NCBI GenBank assembly: GCA_036417435.1
Contig: CM070909.1
Coordinates: 8,340,597-8,404,596 of the forward strand
DNA length: 64,000 bases
Reading direction: 5' to 3'
Source of the DNA: Inia geoffrensis
Lineage: Eukaryota > Chordata > Mammalia > Artiodactyla > Iniidae
Part shown: positions 26,065-36,857 of the stretch, piece by piece
How positions within the stretch are numbered: the stretch's first letter is position 1
Layout of the letters: each line of letters starts with the position of its first letter
The notes under the pieces: model-generated
The model's input: the letters and a program-made list of their open reading frames with translations, nothing else
Told to the model about the DNA's origin: nothing
The model's database searches: none
Program-made: the position numbers and the translations under genes

Positions 26065-26640
26065 CAGGAGTCCCCAAACTTTTTCAGTTCCCTGTACCCT
26101 TAACAGCTCGGTCATGTTTACAGAATTTCCCTCGGTTGCAAAAAAAAAAAAAAAAAAAAAGGCTTAAAGGTTCCATTTAGGGAGGAGTTAAGTCCAAATA
26201 ACTTAGTAAGTATTTATGCCCAGATAGCCTAGTAGCCAATTAGGAAAAAATACACAGAAATTGAAAGAAAAACTGATCTTTTATTTTCTTCACCCCAATT
26301 CCTCACTAAAAGGATGTGTCTACTTGCAGGACACTATCCGGCTCTTCCCTCCTGGGAATCCCTTTGGACCTGACATTTGCATCCTCTGTTTCACAATAAC
26401 TTTGTGCAGAAACTGTGCTGCTGCCACAGGAAACTCGGCTTCTCTAAGACGCGGTGATGCTGGTGGGCATGTCTTGCGTTTTAACGCTGACCCTGCTGGG
26501 GTAGCGGCTCCTGCAGTGTCTGACAGATGCCAGGTACTGCTGGACTGCCCTCAAAGGTGTTTAAAAACGCCATGACTTTTGTGAGTTCCCTGTGGCACGC
26601 TGGGGTGCCCTGAGGGGGGCAAAGTTTGGGAAACAGTCTT
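26065..26640. mobile_element. Candidate hAT-like DNA transposon remnant
   Basis: GTCCCCAAACTTTT near the left edge and AAAGTTTGGGAAAC near the right edge form imperfect terminal inverted repeats about 570 bp apart. GCTGGGGTGCCCTGAGG next to the right end resembles the subterminal text of Charlie-type hAT elements. There is no transposase frame, and an A tract at 26140-26160 interrupts it. Confidence 0.4.
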
Positions 26641-26704
26641 CCTGACTTAAGAAACTTCCTTGACATAATGAGACCATTTGTTCATGGCTCTCTCCTGAAT
26701 GTGA

Positions 26705-26735
<31 letters not shown>

Positions 26736-26738
26736 TGT
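26705..26738 (+). repeat. (TG)n microsatellite
   Basis: About 16 TG units with one TA interruption. Confidence 0.96.
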
Positions 26739-26744
26739 AAAGAA

Positions 26745-26965
26745 ACCCATAACCAAAGCAAACACAGGTTCATACGAGAATAAAAGTGCATAAGGAAAGG
26801 TCTGGAAAGATACAAGCCAAGCTGCTAACTGTAGCTCTCTCTAGGGGGACACTTAACACTGGGAGAGATGCAGTCCAGGGAGACTTGTGTTTTATCTGTA
26901 ATGTGGGATTTCTCTTGAGAAGAATGTTCTCATGTATAGTTTATATGGTGACAAGTAAAACCCCT
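26745..26965 (+). repeat. Old L1 3' end fragment
   Basis: AAAGGTCTGGAAAGATACAA and GCTGCTAACTGTAGCTCTCT match the common L1 3' phrasing (GGTCTGGAAGGATA..., TAACAGTGG...). Confidence 0.5.
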
Positions 26966-28793
26966 GCAATGTTAACGTACCCACACACCAACTTAGCCTT
27001 CAACCCCACTTCTGCCAGTGCTAAATTCTGTGCAGAGAGGCTCCTTCTTAGGAAACTTCCGTCCTTCCTCACTTCCTTCCACACTGATTCCTGGGGTAGC
27101 AGCCAGCGTCCCCGGGGGCTTTCCGGGGACTCTGCTTGCTCCATTCCCATCACGTTTGCTGCTGTGGCAGAGACGCCTCTGTCCCTTGGCCGGTCTGGAG
27201 CTGCTGCCCGGAGGCAACTGGCAAGGTCTACACGTCCCCGTCTGCCTGGGGCCGGACCTCCCCAGTGAAGGAGAGGGAGGCCGAGCCCTGAAATTCCCAA
27301 TTCAAGTCCTCAGCTCCTCCTAAGACGATGACCCCATTTTGCAGTCAAACGGGTGACTCACCAGTCCCCAGCCACATCCACTTCTCTGCTCCTTGGTTCA
27401 CTGACCGATTTCCCTGGGTGAGGATGCCCTGGGGAGGGGGAGGGGGGAACCATGGGTGCGAAGGGGGGCCACTCCCTGAGAGATGGCCGAATGAGAGCCG
27501 GAGAGACAGACAGACAGAAACGGAGGAGCCAGAACTGGAAACAATGAATAAAAATTAATAATCAATCAATAAATCAATAAAATTAAATTACATTAATAAA
27601 AAAGAAAGTACATAAACTTGCTGTGGGCAGCCCTCAATAGCAGGTCTACTTTGTAAGCTGTGCTCCACCCAGGGAGCTACACGGTACAGAGTGACCTGTT
27701 TCACTGTCCCTCTTACCAAACATGAGAAGTTCGGGGTAAGCGGCATCAATGGCAGGGTTTCAGAGCTGACCATGCCTCGGTCAGTGCTTGCCCATCCAGG
27801 GGCTGGTCTGAGAGCCACGAGCCCAGCTCCTCTGGCTGCCCTTTGGCCTCCTTCCCACCGGCTATTCCGTCAGCTCCCGAGGACTGTGGGTGGGGATGGA
27901 GACCCAGACCGGCCACAAGGTGCAGAGCTCAGCCTTCATGCTGAGAGCCCACGGAACAGCAGAGAACGAACAGGAGGAGAGGCCGTGGGCTCTGATGCAA
28001 ATCAACGTTTCCAGAAACGGGCCCAGGGTCCAGCTTTCCCTCAGCTCCTCGCTACGTGATGCTTCAACCAGCTGAGTCCCTTTCTGTTCCCAGGGTTTCC
28101 CTTTGCCAACGAGGAACCTTCTTCATCCCTAAGAAGAGTCTGAGAGAGCGATGGAGAATCATGATTTCTTTTCTTTTTTTTTTTTTTTTGACCCTCCAAT
28201 GGTCATCAGGTTTCGAGTGCCTCCAAAAGAGGGCCGCAGGGAACTCTGTTCCACAGGACATTCTGAAAAACGCCCCTCGGTCCCCCAGATGGGAACCCTG
28301 AGCCCTGCTCCCCAGATGTGACAGCCCCCAGCCTCCTCCTGCTGTCGTCCAGCCTTCCAGCAAAGGCCCTCAACGATGCATAATTTATTCCACATGTCCA
28401 TTTGGCATGTGTCGTAAATGTTTCAATACTTTAAATTTAGATGACTTTCGTTTTGAAATAATTGTCCCCAGGGTGGTGCGCTGAGCAGTAAGTTAACACC
28501 CGACCATCCACAGGCCTCCTCTTGGCAACTGTTCCCCATAAAACGTTCATTAAATGCAGCATTGCAGGCAGCTCCAGCCCCACCCTGGATAAACGGCAGG
28601 CCCCGGGAGGTAAGTTCCTGGGACTAGCTCAGTGGGATTTCATTTTAAAGTCCCTCAGGACTCTCTCAGGACCCACCGGTGCCATTTCCCAGCTTATCAC
28701 GTGCTCCCTGCTCCTTGACACAAAAATATGGTTGCCCTCCTCACTGAAGCCTTCAGGTATCTGAGCCCACCTGTGTCACTCCGACGGCACCAT

Positions 28794-28833
28794 CACACTC
28801 ACACACACTCACACACACACACACACACACACA
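28794..28833 (+). repeat. (CA)n microsatellite
   Basis: CA repeat with a CTCACA interruption. Confidence 0.95.
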
Positions 28834-29134
28834 GAGGCACCCTCCCACGTGCTCACACCAGAGGACACCCACCCCACTCACATGAACGTTCTCAACAGCC
28901 TGGGACTGGTCAGAGTCCCTGAACATTCATGCATCCGTTCCTCGTGCCAGTGGGCAGCATTCTTGTGCTTTCTGCCACATTTTTATCCTCCAATAGCCTC
29001 TCAAGTCCCCAGTGGGAGGACCCGGCATAAGTGATCGATCAGTGGCTAGCAGGTCCCAAAGTGACGCTGGCTCACAACTGGACCTTTGTGCCAGTCCTTT
29101 GCCATTTTGCCCCTTGGAGCCCCACCCCCGCTGT

Positions 29135-29530
29135 TCCTTTCCTCTGCCAGGTCCTGAAGCCTAAAAACCGTATTTCCCGGAGAGAATCATCAGCTGACTT
29201 GTGGTTAGATTTGGCCAACGGCGGGCACTGGCGTTCGACTCAAAGGCAGGAGGCGGAAATTCAGGGTGTTTCTCCTCCACCCCCTCTACCCACTTCAGAC
29301 GGCATCTCCACAAAGAGCTGCACCTCCTGCAGGGCACCGGCACCCACCGGGTTCTGGCGATACCACCTCGCTCCTGGCCCTTCCGGCCCCAAGAGTGGGA
29401 GTGGCCCCCTCCTGATGCTGATCTTGGCTTTGCCTCACCAGCCTGTCTGCCTTGGTTTCCCCAGTCCTAACAGCTTTATAATTAGTTTCTCAGCTTATGT
29501 CACCTCCTTTGAACGCTGGGGCAGGAGCGC
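29135..29530 (+). repeat. Ancient interspersed repeat, family unassigned (second copy)
   Basis: Diverged partner of 23590-24095: GATTTGGCCAACGGCGGGCA, CTGGCGTTCGACTC, GGTGTTTCTCCTCCACCCCC, GAGCTGCACCTCCTGCAGG. Confidence 0.4.
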
Positions 29531-30129
29531 TGTTTTCTGATGACATCCTCACTGGCACGAATTATATTAAAGGAAGGAAAGGAGTTATGGCTGGGATGAG
29601 AAGGGTCAGAGGGGTGAGAGGCAGAGATCAGGACCGCCCCCCTAATCCCGCTAGCCACAGCACCCTGCCAGTTGTTCCCAACTTAGAGCTTTTCCCATCT
29701 TGTATGAACAGAGAAAAAATCTTGCCCTGGAGGGAAACTGCAAATCTGTCCAGGATAGACTATTCCAGAAAAGATTCCAACCAATCCAGGAGAAAAATAA
29801 ATTAATAAGTAAAACCAGCCTATTCTCTTATTAGACGTTCCTCGGAAACACAATATATCTCTGTGTTTATCGTCCCCAGTGCTCCCTACTGTCTGTTGAA
29901 CCTTTTGCTGGAAACTGAGCTAATTCTACTCACTGGTGTCCTTGGCGGAAATACGGCGTCAGCCCGCCAAAGTTTACACAAAACCACTAAAGAAAATGGA
30001 GGGTCGCCGGTTGTCTCGTACCCTTCTTTCCAACAAATACCACGTTCCTTCCTGCCTTTAGAATAAGGAAGAGAACCAACCCATGATTCTTCACAGGTGT
30101 CTGAGGACCTGTTGAGGGGCAAACACTCT

Positions 30130-30340
30130 AAAGGCAGAGAAGCATAGAGGTCATGAGCATCGTTCTTGAGTCAGACCGTCTGGCCACGGACAAGCGCTGA
30201 GCAAGTTCCTTCTTTCTAGATAAATAAGCCTCAGTTTCCTCACATATAAAATTGGAATAATAATGGTTTTGAGACTTAAATGAAATAAAACCTGTAAAGA
30301 CGCACACAGAGTGAGCACTCCATAAATATTACTTCTAACC
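30130..30340 (+). repeat. MIR SINE
   Basis: GAGCATCGTTCTTGAGTCAG, CCTCAGTTTCCTCACATATA, AAATTGGAATAATAATGGTT and GAGCACTCCATAAATATTAC cover most of MIR in order. Confidence 0.85.
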
Positions 30341-30654
30341 TCATTATTTTACTATCCTCTCCGTGCCCACACCCCTGAAAATCGTAACAGTAGACATTAA
30401 AATGGCCAAATTACCACCACCTCAAATAAATAAGAGACTGCCTGTCCCCCGAAGTTATGGGCTAACGACCAACATGATTCTTTCACATCAGCCAAGAAAA
30501 GTACCAACTCTCAGAACTGCAAGAGGCTACAATCCAATCTCCCCACGTGATGGCTGAAACGGGGGAGACCTGAGATGGGCTTGGCCACCTGGCGATACGA
30601 CGTGAATTCTCCTTTGGGGAGCCTGACAGAGAGAGTTAAAGAGCGATAGGTCAC

Positions 30655-33006
30655 AGCCAGCTAACATCCTAATTAATGGTGAAAGTCTAAGATCAAGAAC
30701 GAGACAAGGAAGTCAATTCTCATCGCTTCTATTCAACATATTGTACAAGAGATTCTAGTCAGGGCAACTGGGAAGAAAAGGGGGGAGGGGCGGAGGACGG
30801 AGAGAGAGAGAGAAAAATGCAACCAGGCTGGGAAACGAAGAAGTGAAACTCTCTCTCTTCAAGATGACACGATCTTATAAACAGAAAAAACCCTAGAGAA
30901 TCCACTAAAGACTACCAAAATTAATAAATGAGTTCAGCAACGTTGTGGGATATAAAATCAATACGCAAACATCAACTATATTTCTTTCTATACACTAGCA
31001 ATGAACGATCCAAAAGTGGAATGAAGAAAACAATTATATTTGCAATCCCATGGAAAAGAATAAAACAATTACGAACAAATTTAACGAAAGATGTGCAAGG
31101 CCTGTACTCTGAAGCTATACAACATTTTTGAAAGAAATTAAAGAAGATCTAAAGAAATGGAAAGATATAACATGTTCATAGGTTAGAAAACTGACCACTG
31201 TTATGAAGGTGCCACTGCCTGAATTAACCTACAGATTCAGCTCAATCCCTATCAACAATTCCATCTTGCGTTGTTTTGCAGAAATTGACAAGCTGGTCAT
31301 AAAATTCATATGGAAATGCGAGACACCCAGAATTGTCAAAACAATTTTGGAAAAGAAGCACAAATTCAGTCACATTCCAATTTCAAAACTTACTACACAG
31401 GTGCAGTAATTAATCAAGACAATGTGGTATTGGCCAGACATCTAGATTAGTGGAATAGAATTGAGTGCCCAGAAATGAACTCCTACATTTATGGTGAATT
31501 GATTTTTGATGAGGCTGACAAGATAATTCAATGGAGAAAATAATCTTTTCAACAAATGGGGCTGGAAAAACTAAATATTCGCGCAAAAGGTGAATTTGGA
31601 CCCCTTACTTATATCATACACAAAAATTAACTCAAAATGGATCATAGACCTAAATGTAAGAGCTAACATTGTAAAATTCTTAGAAGAAACCCTGACAGTA
31701 TATCTCTATGACACTGGATTAAGCAGTGGTTTCTTAGATATGACATAAAAGCACAAATGACAACAGGAAAAACAGAGAAATTGAACTACATCAAAAAACG
31801 TTTGTGGGGCTTCCCTGGTGGCACAGTGGTTGAGAATCTGCCTGCCAATATGGGGGACACGGGTTCGAGCCCTGGTCTGGGAAGATCCCACATGCGCGCA
31901 GAGTGGCTGGGCCCGTGAGCCATGGCAGCTAAGCCTGCGCGTCTGGAGCCTGTGCTTCGCAACAGGACAGGCCACAACAGTGAGAGGCCCGCGTACTGTA
32001 AAAAACAAAAACAAAAACAAAAAACAAAAAACAAAAAACTTTTGTGCAGCAAACTGTATCATCAATTAAATTTTTAAAATCCACAGAATCGGAAAAAATA
32101 TTTGTAAATCGTATTATCTGATAAGAGACTGGTGTTCAGATTATGTAAGTAACTCTTCATACAATAATGAAAAGACAATTAACCCACCTTTAAAAATGAG
32201 CAAAGGATTTGAATAGACATTTTTTCAAAGAAGCCATAAAATCTGCCAATAAGCACACAAAAGGATGTTCAACATCACTGGTCATTAGGGAAATGCTAAT
32301 TCAAACTGCGATGAAATACCACTGCACTCAACTAGAATGGATAAAATAAAAAAGACAGATAACAAGTGTTATGAGGATGTGGAGAGATTAAGAGCCCTCA
32401 TGCATTGCTGGTTGGCATGCAAAATGGTGAAGCCCCTTTGAAAAATATTATAGCAGTCCTTCAAAATGTTAAACACAGAGTTTCCATATGACCCAGTAAT
32501 TCTACTCTTATGTATATTTCCAAAAGATGTGAAAACATGCATGCACCCAAAACCTGGTACACAAATGTTCTTAGCAGCATTGTTCATAATAGCCAAAAAG
32601 TGAACGCCATCCAACTGTCCATCAACTGATGAATGTACAATTAAAATTGGGTGTATCCAAAATATGGAATATTATTTGGCAATAAAAAAGAATGAAGATC
32701 AGATAGAGCTACAACATGGATGAATCATGAAAACATTTTGCTAAGTGAAAGAGGAGAAATACGACATTTTGCATGATTTCATTTACATGCAAGTCCAGAA
32801 GAGGCAAACCTATTGAAACAGAATGTATTAATAGATTACTTGCTTCCCAGGGTATAGAGTTTCTTTTTAAGGTGATAAAAATATTTTAAACTTAGAGTGT
32901 GGGAATGACAGCACAAAACTGTGAATATACTAAAAACCATCGAATTGTATCATTTAAATGGGTGAATGTTATGGTCTGAGAATTAAATCACTTATAAAGA
33001 AGTTTT
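30655..33006 (+). repeat. L1 (ORF2 C-terminal half and 3' end), interrupted by a SINE
   Basis: Sense L1 from AACATCCTAATTAATGGTGA through TCTATTCAACATATTGTACA to the 3' end at GAATTGTATCATTTAAATGG. The frame at 31203-31409 reads RFSSIPINN, a diverged L1 ORF2 segment. Stops and indels make it dead. A CHR-2 SINE at 31807 sits inside it. Confidence 0.88.
31807..32030 (+). repeat. CHR-2 SINE nested in L1
   Basis: Flanked by AAAAACGTTTGTG before and AAAAACTTTTGTG after, a one-mismatch target duplication of the host L1 sequence. Removing it rejoins the L1 text CATCAAAAAAC...TTTTGTGCAGCAAAC. Confidence 0.95.
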
Positions 33007-33022
33007 ATAAAATGAACTTGAT

Positions 33023-33246
33023 GGGCTTCCCTGGTGGTGCAGTGGTTGAGAGTCCGCCTGCCGATGCAGGGGACGCGGGTTCGAGCCCCGGTCTGGGAGG
33101 ATCCCACATGCTGCGGAGCGGCTGGGCCCGTGAGCCGTGGCCGCTGGGCCTGCGCGTCCAGAGCCTGTGCTCCACAACGGGAGAGGCCATAACAGTGAGA
33201 GGCCCGCGTACCGCAAAAAACATTAAAAAATTTTTAAAATAAGTAA
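33023..33246 (+). repeat. CHR-2 SINE with 16-bp perfect target duplication
   Basis: ATAAAATGAACTTGAT at 33007-33022 and again at 33247-33262. Confidence 0.97.
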
Positions 33247-34587
33247 ATAAAATGAACTTGATACCTTTAAAGAATTTTTTTTGAGAAGCAATGGGCCTTG
33301 GGGATGAGGTGGAGCTGCGTATGACTGCTGGCTCTCCCACCGCTAGCTCTGTGGTCTTTGGTAATTTTCTCTACCATCTGGGCCTCGATAAATGGTAGCT
33401 TTTATCATTCAAGAGGAAGGAATATAAAGAGAGATGGGACATGAAGCCTCAGGGTTACAACGAAGGCAGAACCAAAGTGAGCCTCTGGGATAAAAGAAGC
33501 ACATCCAAGACTATCATCTAGACTTTGATTCTTGGTCCTTGTCTGTTTCCCAGAAGAATGTGCCGTTCCTAAATATGCCACCCTAGAGCCCTGTTTTGCC
33601 ATGGGCGTTGACCTCAACTCTTCCAGTAGGCAAGAGAAGCATCCCTCCCATCAGACAGCAACATGTGCTCCTCCCTTCATCTCCCACCCTTGGCTAGATT
33701 TACAGCAAGAACAGAAACATTTCCAGTATTAACAGAATGTAGAGAACACAAGAAGGACGCTGACAATCAAATTCCAGGCCATTTTTATCTTACACTGCTC
33801 ATTTGGGAAGGTCATCTTCCCCCCAATGCCTATAAGGCATTAGATGCTTTGAGCTTTACATTCTCAACAGGGTAATGAAAATAGATGTTGAATGCTAACA
33901 CATAAACATATGTATCGTTCATAAGGCATTCAGATGTTTCAATTATTCATGGTCCCTGAAAGTTATCTGACCTATCATGCATATAATATATCCAAGCAGT
34001 GTTTATATCAGAACCACAGCCTCAGTGTACGCAATTCCAGCTCCTCGACATTCCCGTCTATGGAATTAAAATTAACTGAGGCAGTGGTCATTAAAAGTTA
34101 CATGTGATTTCCATAAAATTATCCATTGTATATTACCCTGGGGTGGAGAAAGAAGGTTGCATAGGATTGCCAAACCCGACAGGACACAATATGTTTGCTT
34201 TCTGATGAGGGTGTTGGTGATGATTACTCTTTCCTAAGAATGAATTCATTTTTTTCCCCAAATAATTGGCAGTCTTGGACTTCCTTTTTTCTAGGGAAAT
34301 AATAACTTAGACAGCCACCCCCTTTCTCTTCTAAGTCCTGCTTTCTTAAAGGAAAAAAAAAAAGACAGAAAGAAAGAGAGACAGCTAGTATTCTGGGCTT
34401 AAAAACACCACATTCTCCGTATTGGTGCTTGAATAAATTTGCATGTTAACATGAATGGCTCCAACTTAAAGAATGTAAAATTAAATGAAATTTTAATTCG
34501 AATCCAAGATGGAGAAAAGACACGTGTAAAAACAACAGATTGTCGATCTCGTTGAATTTTTTCAGGAACCAGATTAGGAAAGACATC

Positions 34588-34606
34588 AACACACACACAC
34601 ACACAC
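34588..34606 (+). repeat. (AC)n microsatellite
   Basis: About nine AC units. Confidence 0.95.
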
Positions 34607-34879
34607 TCTTGGTTTCAGAAAGGGGTGGCACTCAGAGGAGACCGGTGGTGCCAAAGAGGAGCCCCCCACCTCACAGGCACTGCGAGTATTTACAGATCAC
34701 AGCACAGATCCTGAAGCTCTATTTCGATGTCTGAATGCCACCATAAAACTCGGAAATTCGATTCACAATCACCTCCATACTTTGGAGGCCCATCCAGAGA
34801 AAATGAAATGTGAGGAAGAGTGTATGAGCAGCTCAGGCACATACAGGCATGGATTTGCCTCTGCCAGCCCTCAGGGCCA

Positions 34880-35145
34880 TTTCTTGATTTATCCTTGCAT
34901 AGCAGTTAGATGCCCAGACTGTCAGAGACTCACCTGGGTTGGAATCCCAGATCCACCCAGCATTCACTGTCTGGGTGACCTCTGGCCAACGACTTAAGCT
35001 GTGGACATACCTTTCTTCATTAGTTTTCATTTACAGAAAAATTGCACCAGCCTCATAAATTTATTTTGAGAATAAAATGATACAATGCGCTGAGAACAGT
35101 GCCTGGCCCGCAGCAAGGACTGAATAAAGGTTAGCTGTCATTGCG
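34880..35145 (+). repeat. MIR SINE, nearly full length
   Basis: Blocks in MIR order: GGTTGGAATCCCAGATCCAC, GGGTGACCTCTGGCCAACGA, GAATAAAATGATACAATGCG, CTGAGAACAGTGCCTGGCCC. Confidence 0.88.
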
Positions 35146-35496
35146 CTGGTTGGTCTGGCGGTGGTTGCTATTGCTATTCGACGTGTAAGTGATAAGAGTC
35201 CAGAGGACCCAGGTATGAAACTGTTTCTTTCTTTCCCGACCTGCTCTCCCATTTCATCCAGACATTACCACCCAGGAAGGAGAGATAAATCAAGTCATGG
35301 GAGGGGCCTGTTCCCCACAACCTCTGCCCACGGGACACGGAGAGACATCATGCTCTCGTTCCGTCCTGTCCCACCGCTGTCAGCCCTTCTCACAGCCCAG
35401 TCTCCATCCGCGAAGGCATTCCCAGTGAAATGACAATAGGATCTTAAGAAAAAATAAAAATAAAAGGAAGGCAAGCACCGGGCGCCAGCATCTTAC

Positions 35497-35601
35497 CGCA
35501 TCCTCACTCCCACCGGTTCCCAATTTCTGGACCAGAGACTTGTCGCTCTCCCTCAGCATCTTCTCCTGAACTTTGGTTTCATACTCAGGCCGGGGGTGCT
35601 C
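35497..35601 (-). CDS. ANO2: ANO2 coding exon: rest of the first intracellular loop
   Basis: Last ANO2 exon in the window, 105 nt (35 codons, phase 0 at both ends). The acceptor is GGCTTTTAG and the donor is GATGCG|GTAAGA. The peptide starts [20 protein letters not shown] and ends [15 protein letters not shown]. The HPR.EYE..V.EK.L block is shared by ANO1 and ANO2 and lies in the cytosolic loop between helices 2 and 3. The C-terminal third of the exon (LGTGGSEDA) does not follow the human ANO2 sequence as I recall it, which has a more acidic tail, so this part appears to evolve fast. It sits only 221 nt downstream of the microexon. The following exon, which should begin near a WKDRFPGYL-like motif, was not found between 1 and 35496. 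Confidence 0.95.
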
Positions 35602-35822
35602 CTAAAAGCCAGAGTCACAGAGTAGTTAGTAAACAGGCGGAGGGCCACCTTGGCCCGCGGGGTATGACCAGACACCACGAGGACAGGAAGTCAGGTCATG
35701 GAGTCAGATGCTATGGGACAAGGGCTACCACACTACACACAACCACGAGGCGTCGAGACCAGGGACACACTATGGCGGGAGAGGGGGACACACACCACTT
35801 GTTACCACACTGAAAACCAAAC
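35602..35822 (-). other. ANO2: Short ANO2 intron between microexon and next exon (221 nt)
   Basis: It runs from donor GTTTGG at 35822 to acceptor TTTTAG at 35602. It is far shorter than the neighbouring ANO2 introns, keeping the microexon close to its downstream exon. This may help exon definition. Confidence 0.88.
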
Positions 35823-35834
35823 CTGAGCACGTTC
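35823..35834 (-). CDS. ANO2: ANO2 12-nt microexon encoding Glu-Arg-Ala-Gln
   Basis: On the minus strand the sequence reads CACCCCCAG|GAACGTGCTCAG|GTTTGG, which is a canonical acceptor, four codons (E-R-A-Q) and a GT donor. It lies between the exon ending in EEEE (41834) and the exon beginning EHPRPEYE (35601). Both borders are phase 0, so including or skipping it keeps the frame. ANO2 proteins known to me carry ERAQ or ERSQ exactly here. The paralogue ANO1 has the four-residue alternative segment EAVK at the same place, encoded by its own microexon. The donor (GTTTGG) matches the consensus poorly, which fits regulated inclusion. The acceptor is preceded by a pyrimidine-rich tract. It was found by reading because it is far too short for gene finders. 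The identity rests on position, phase and exact peptide. Confidence 0.93.
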
Positions 35835-35879
35835 CTGGGGGTGGCGCCAGTGTTGAGAAAGGAGAGAGGAAGCATTAAC
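35835..35879 (-). promoter_or_regulatory. Polypyrimidine tract and likely branch site of the ANO2 microexon
   Basis: Read on the minus strand, this stretch runs from TTAATGCTTCC through CTCTCCTTTCTCAACACTGG to CACCCCCAG. It gives a pyrimidine-rich tract with possible branch adenines in TTAATG or CTCAAC. This is a plausible acceptor context for the microexon at 35823-35834. The branch point assignment is inference. Confidence 0.55.
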
Positions 35880-36652
35880 AAGGAGCTGATACAAAAAGGA
35901 GCCCTGTGCTGCACACAGCAGTTTGCCCAAAGGCCCAGGGGCTACCTCTGGTCATTCCACTATCTAACCTCAGGCCTCAACTTTAAGTTGCAATGAGCCA
36001 AATCCCAGCTGGAGAAACAGCTGTGCCCCCCAGCCAGGAGTCAGGGCCAGAACCAAACGTCTTCCCTGCGCCATTCTTCTGAAAGCTAAAAACGGCCGCC
36101 AGTAAACATCAAAGTTGAAGGTGCCCACAGGGAATCTTAAAACACACTTGCCTGGACCTGTTTGCTATTCAGCCTTGGTGAGTAACTCACTGGCAAGCAC
36201 ACTGATGCTCAAGAGACAGCGCAGGGACACTCAGCAATATACACCTGGATAGTGAGTCACCAGACATGGGAAAGAGTGCCTGGCTGATGAGAAAGGCCAC
36301 GGTCCCATCAGTGCAGAGGCTGCGGCGGGAAGACGCATTACTTACTTCAAAGAGAACTTAACAGCGTACACCCGGCCACACTGGTGCGTCTTCCCTGCAG
36401 CTTCCGAGGACTACTATCTACCAGTGTGAGGACTTCACATTCCTGCATCATTTACCGAGAACTCCCAGGCAGGGATTCCTGAGCTGGCTCCCAGCGGACA
36501 CAGAGAACACACATTCGCTCATCACTGCTCAGGCCTCAGAGATTCTCAACGCCAACAAGCTGGGCTCCTGACCTGTCTCTGGCTTTCCTGAGACATGCCA
36601 TGATGCTGGAGAGGAGAAACTATGCATGTGACTAATAAGAATAACCAGTACA

Positions 36653-36857
36653 GGGCTTCCCTGGTGGCGCAGTGGTTGAGAGTCCGCCTGTCGATGCAGG
36701 GGACGCAGGTTCGTGCCCTGGTCCGGGAGGATCCCACATGCCGTGGAGCAGCTGGGCCCGTGAGCCATGGCCGCTGAGCCTGCGCGTCTGGAGCCTGTAC
36801 TCCGCAACGGAAGAGGCCACAACTGTGAGAGGCCCGCGTACCGCAAAAAAAAAAAAA
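36653..36857 (+). repeat. CHR-2 SINE with 15-bp perfect target duplication
   Basis: AGAATAACCAGTACA at 36638-36652 and 36858-36872. Confidence 0.97.

Larger units (their letters stand above)
1..35496 (-). other. ANO2: ANO2 intron, partial (downstream of the loop exon)
   Basis: It begins with donor GTAAGA at 35496 and no further ANO2 exon was recognised down to base 1. It is filled with repeats listed separately. Stretches over 300 bases where I see nothing nameable include 1-1254, 2270-2880, 8840-9129, 10500-11600, 13940-16100, 17220-18440, 18580-19840, 20290-22340, 23300-23590, 24300-26060, 26970-28780 (apart from poly-T near 28175), 29540-30130, 30340-30650 and 33270-34870. Long chance reading frames occur but lack codon or motif signatures. 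Confidence 0.7.

Noticed and set aside
36563..36577. A 15-nt AG-GT bounded block (GAAAGCCAGAGACAG) considered as the ANO2 microexon
   Set aside because: The 12-nt block at 35823-35834 encodes the expected four residues exactly, while this one gives five residues that do not match.
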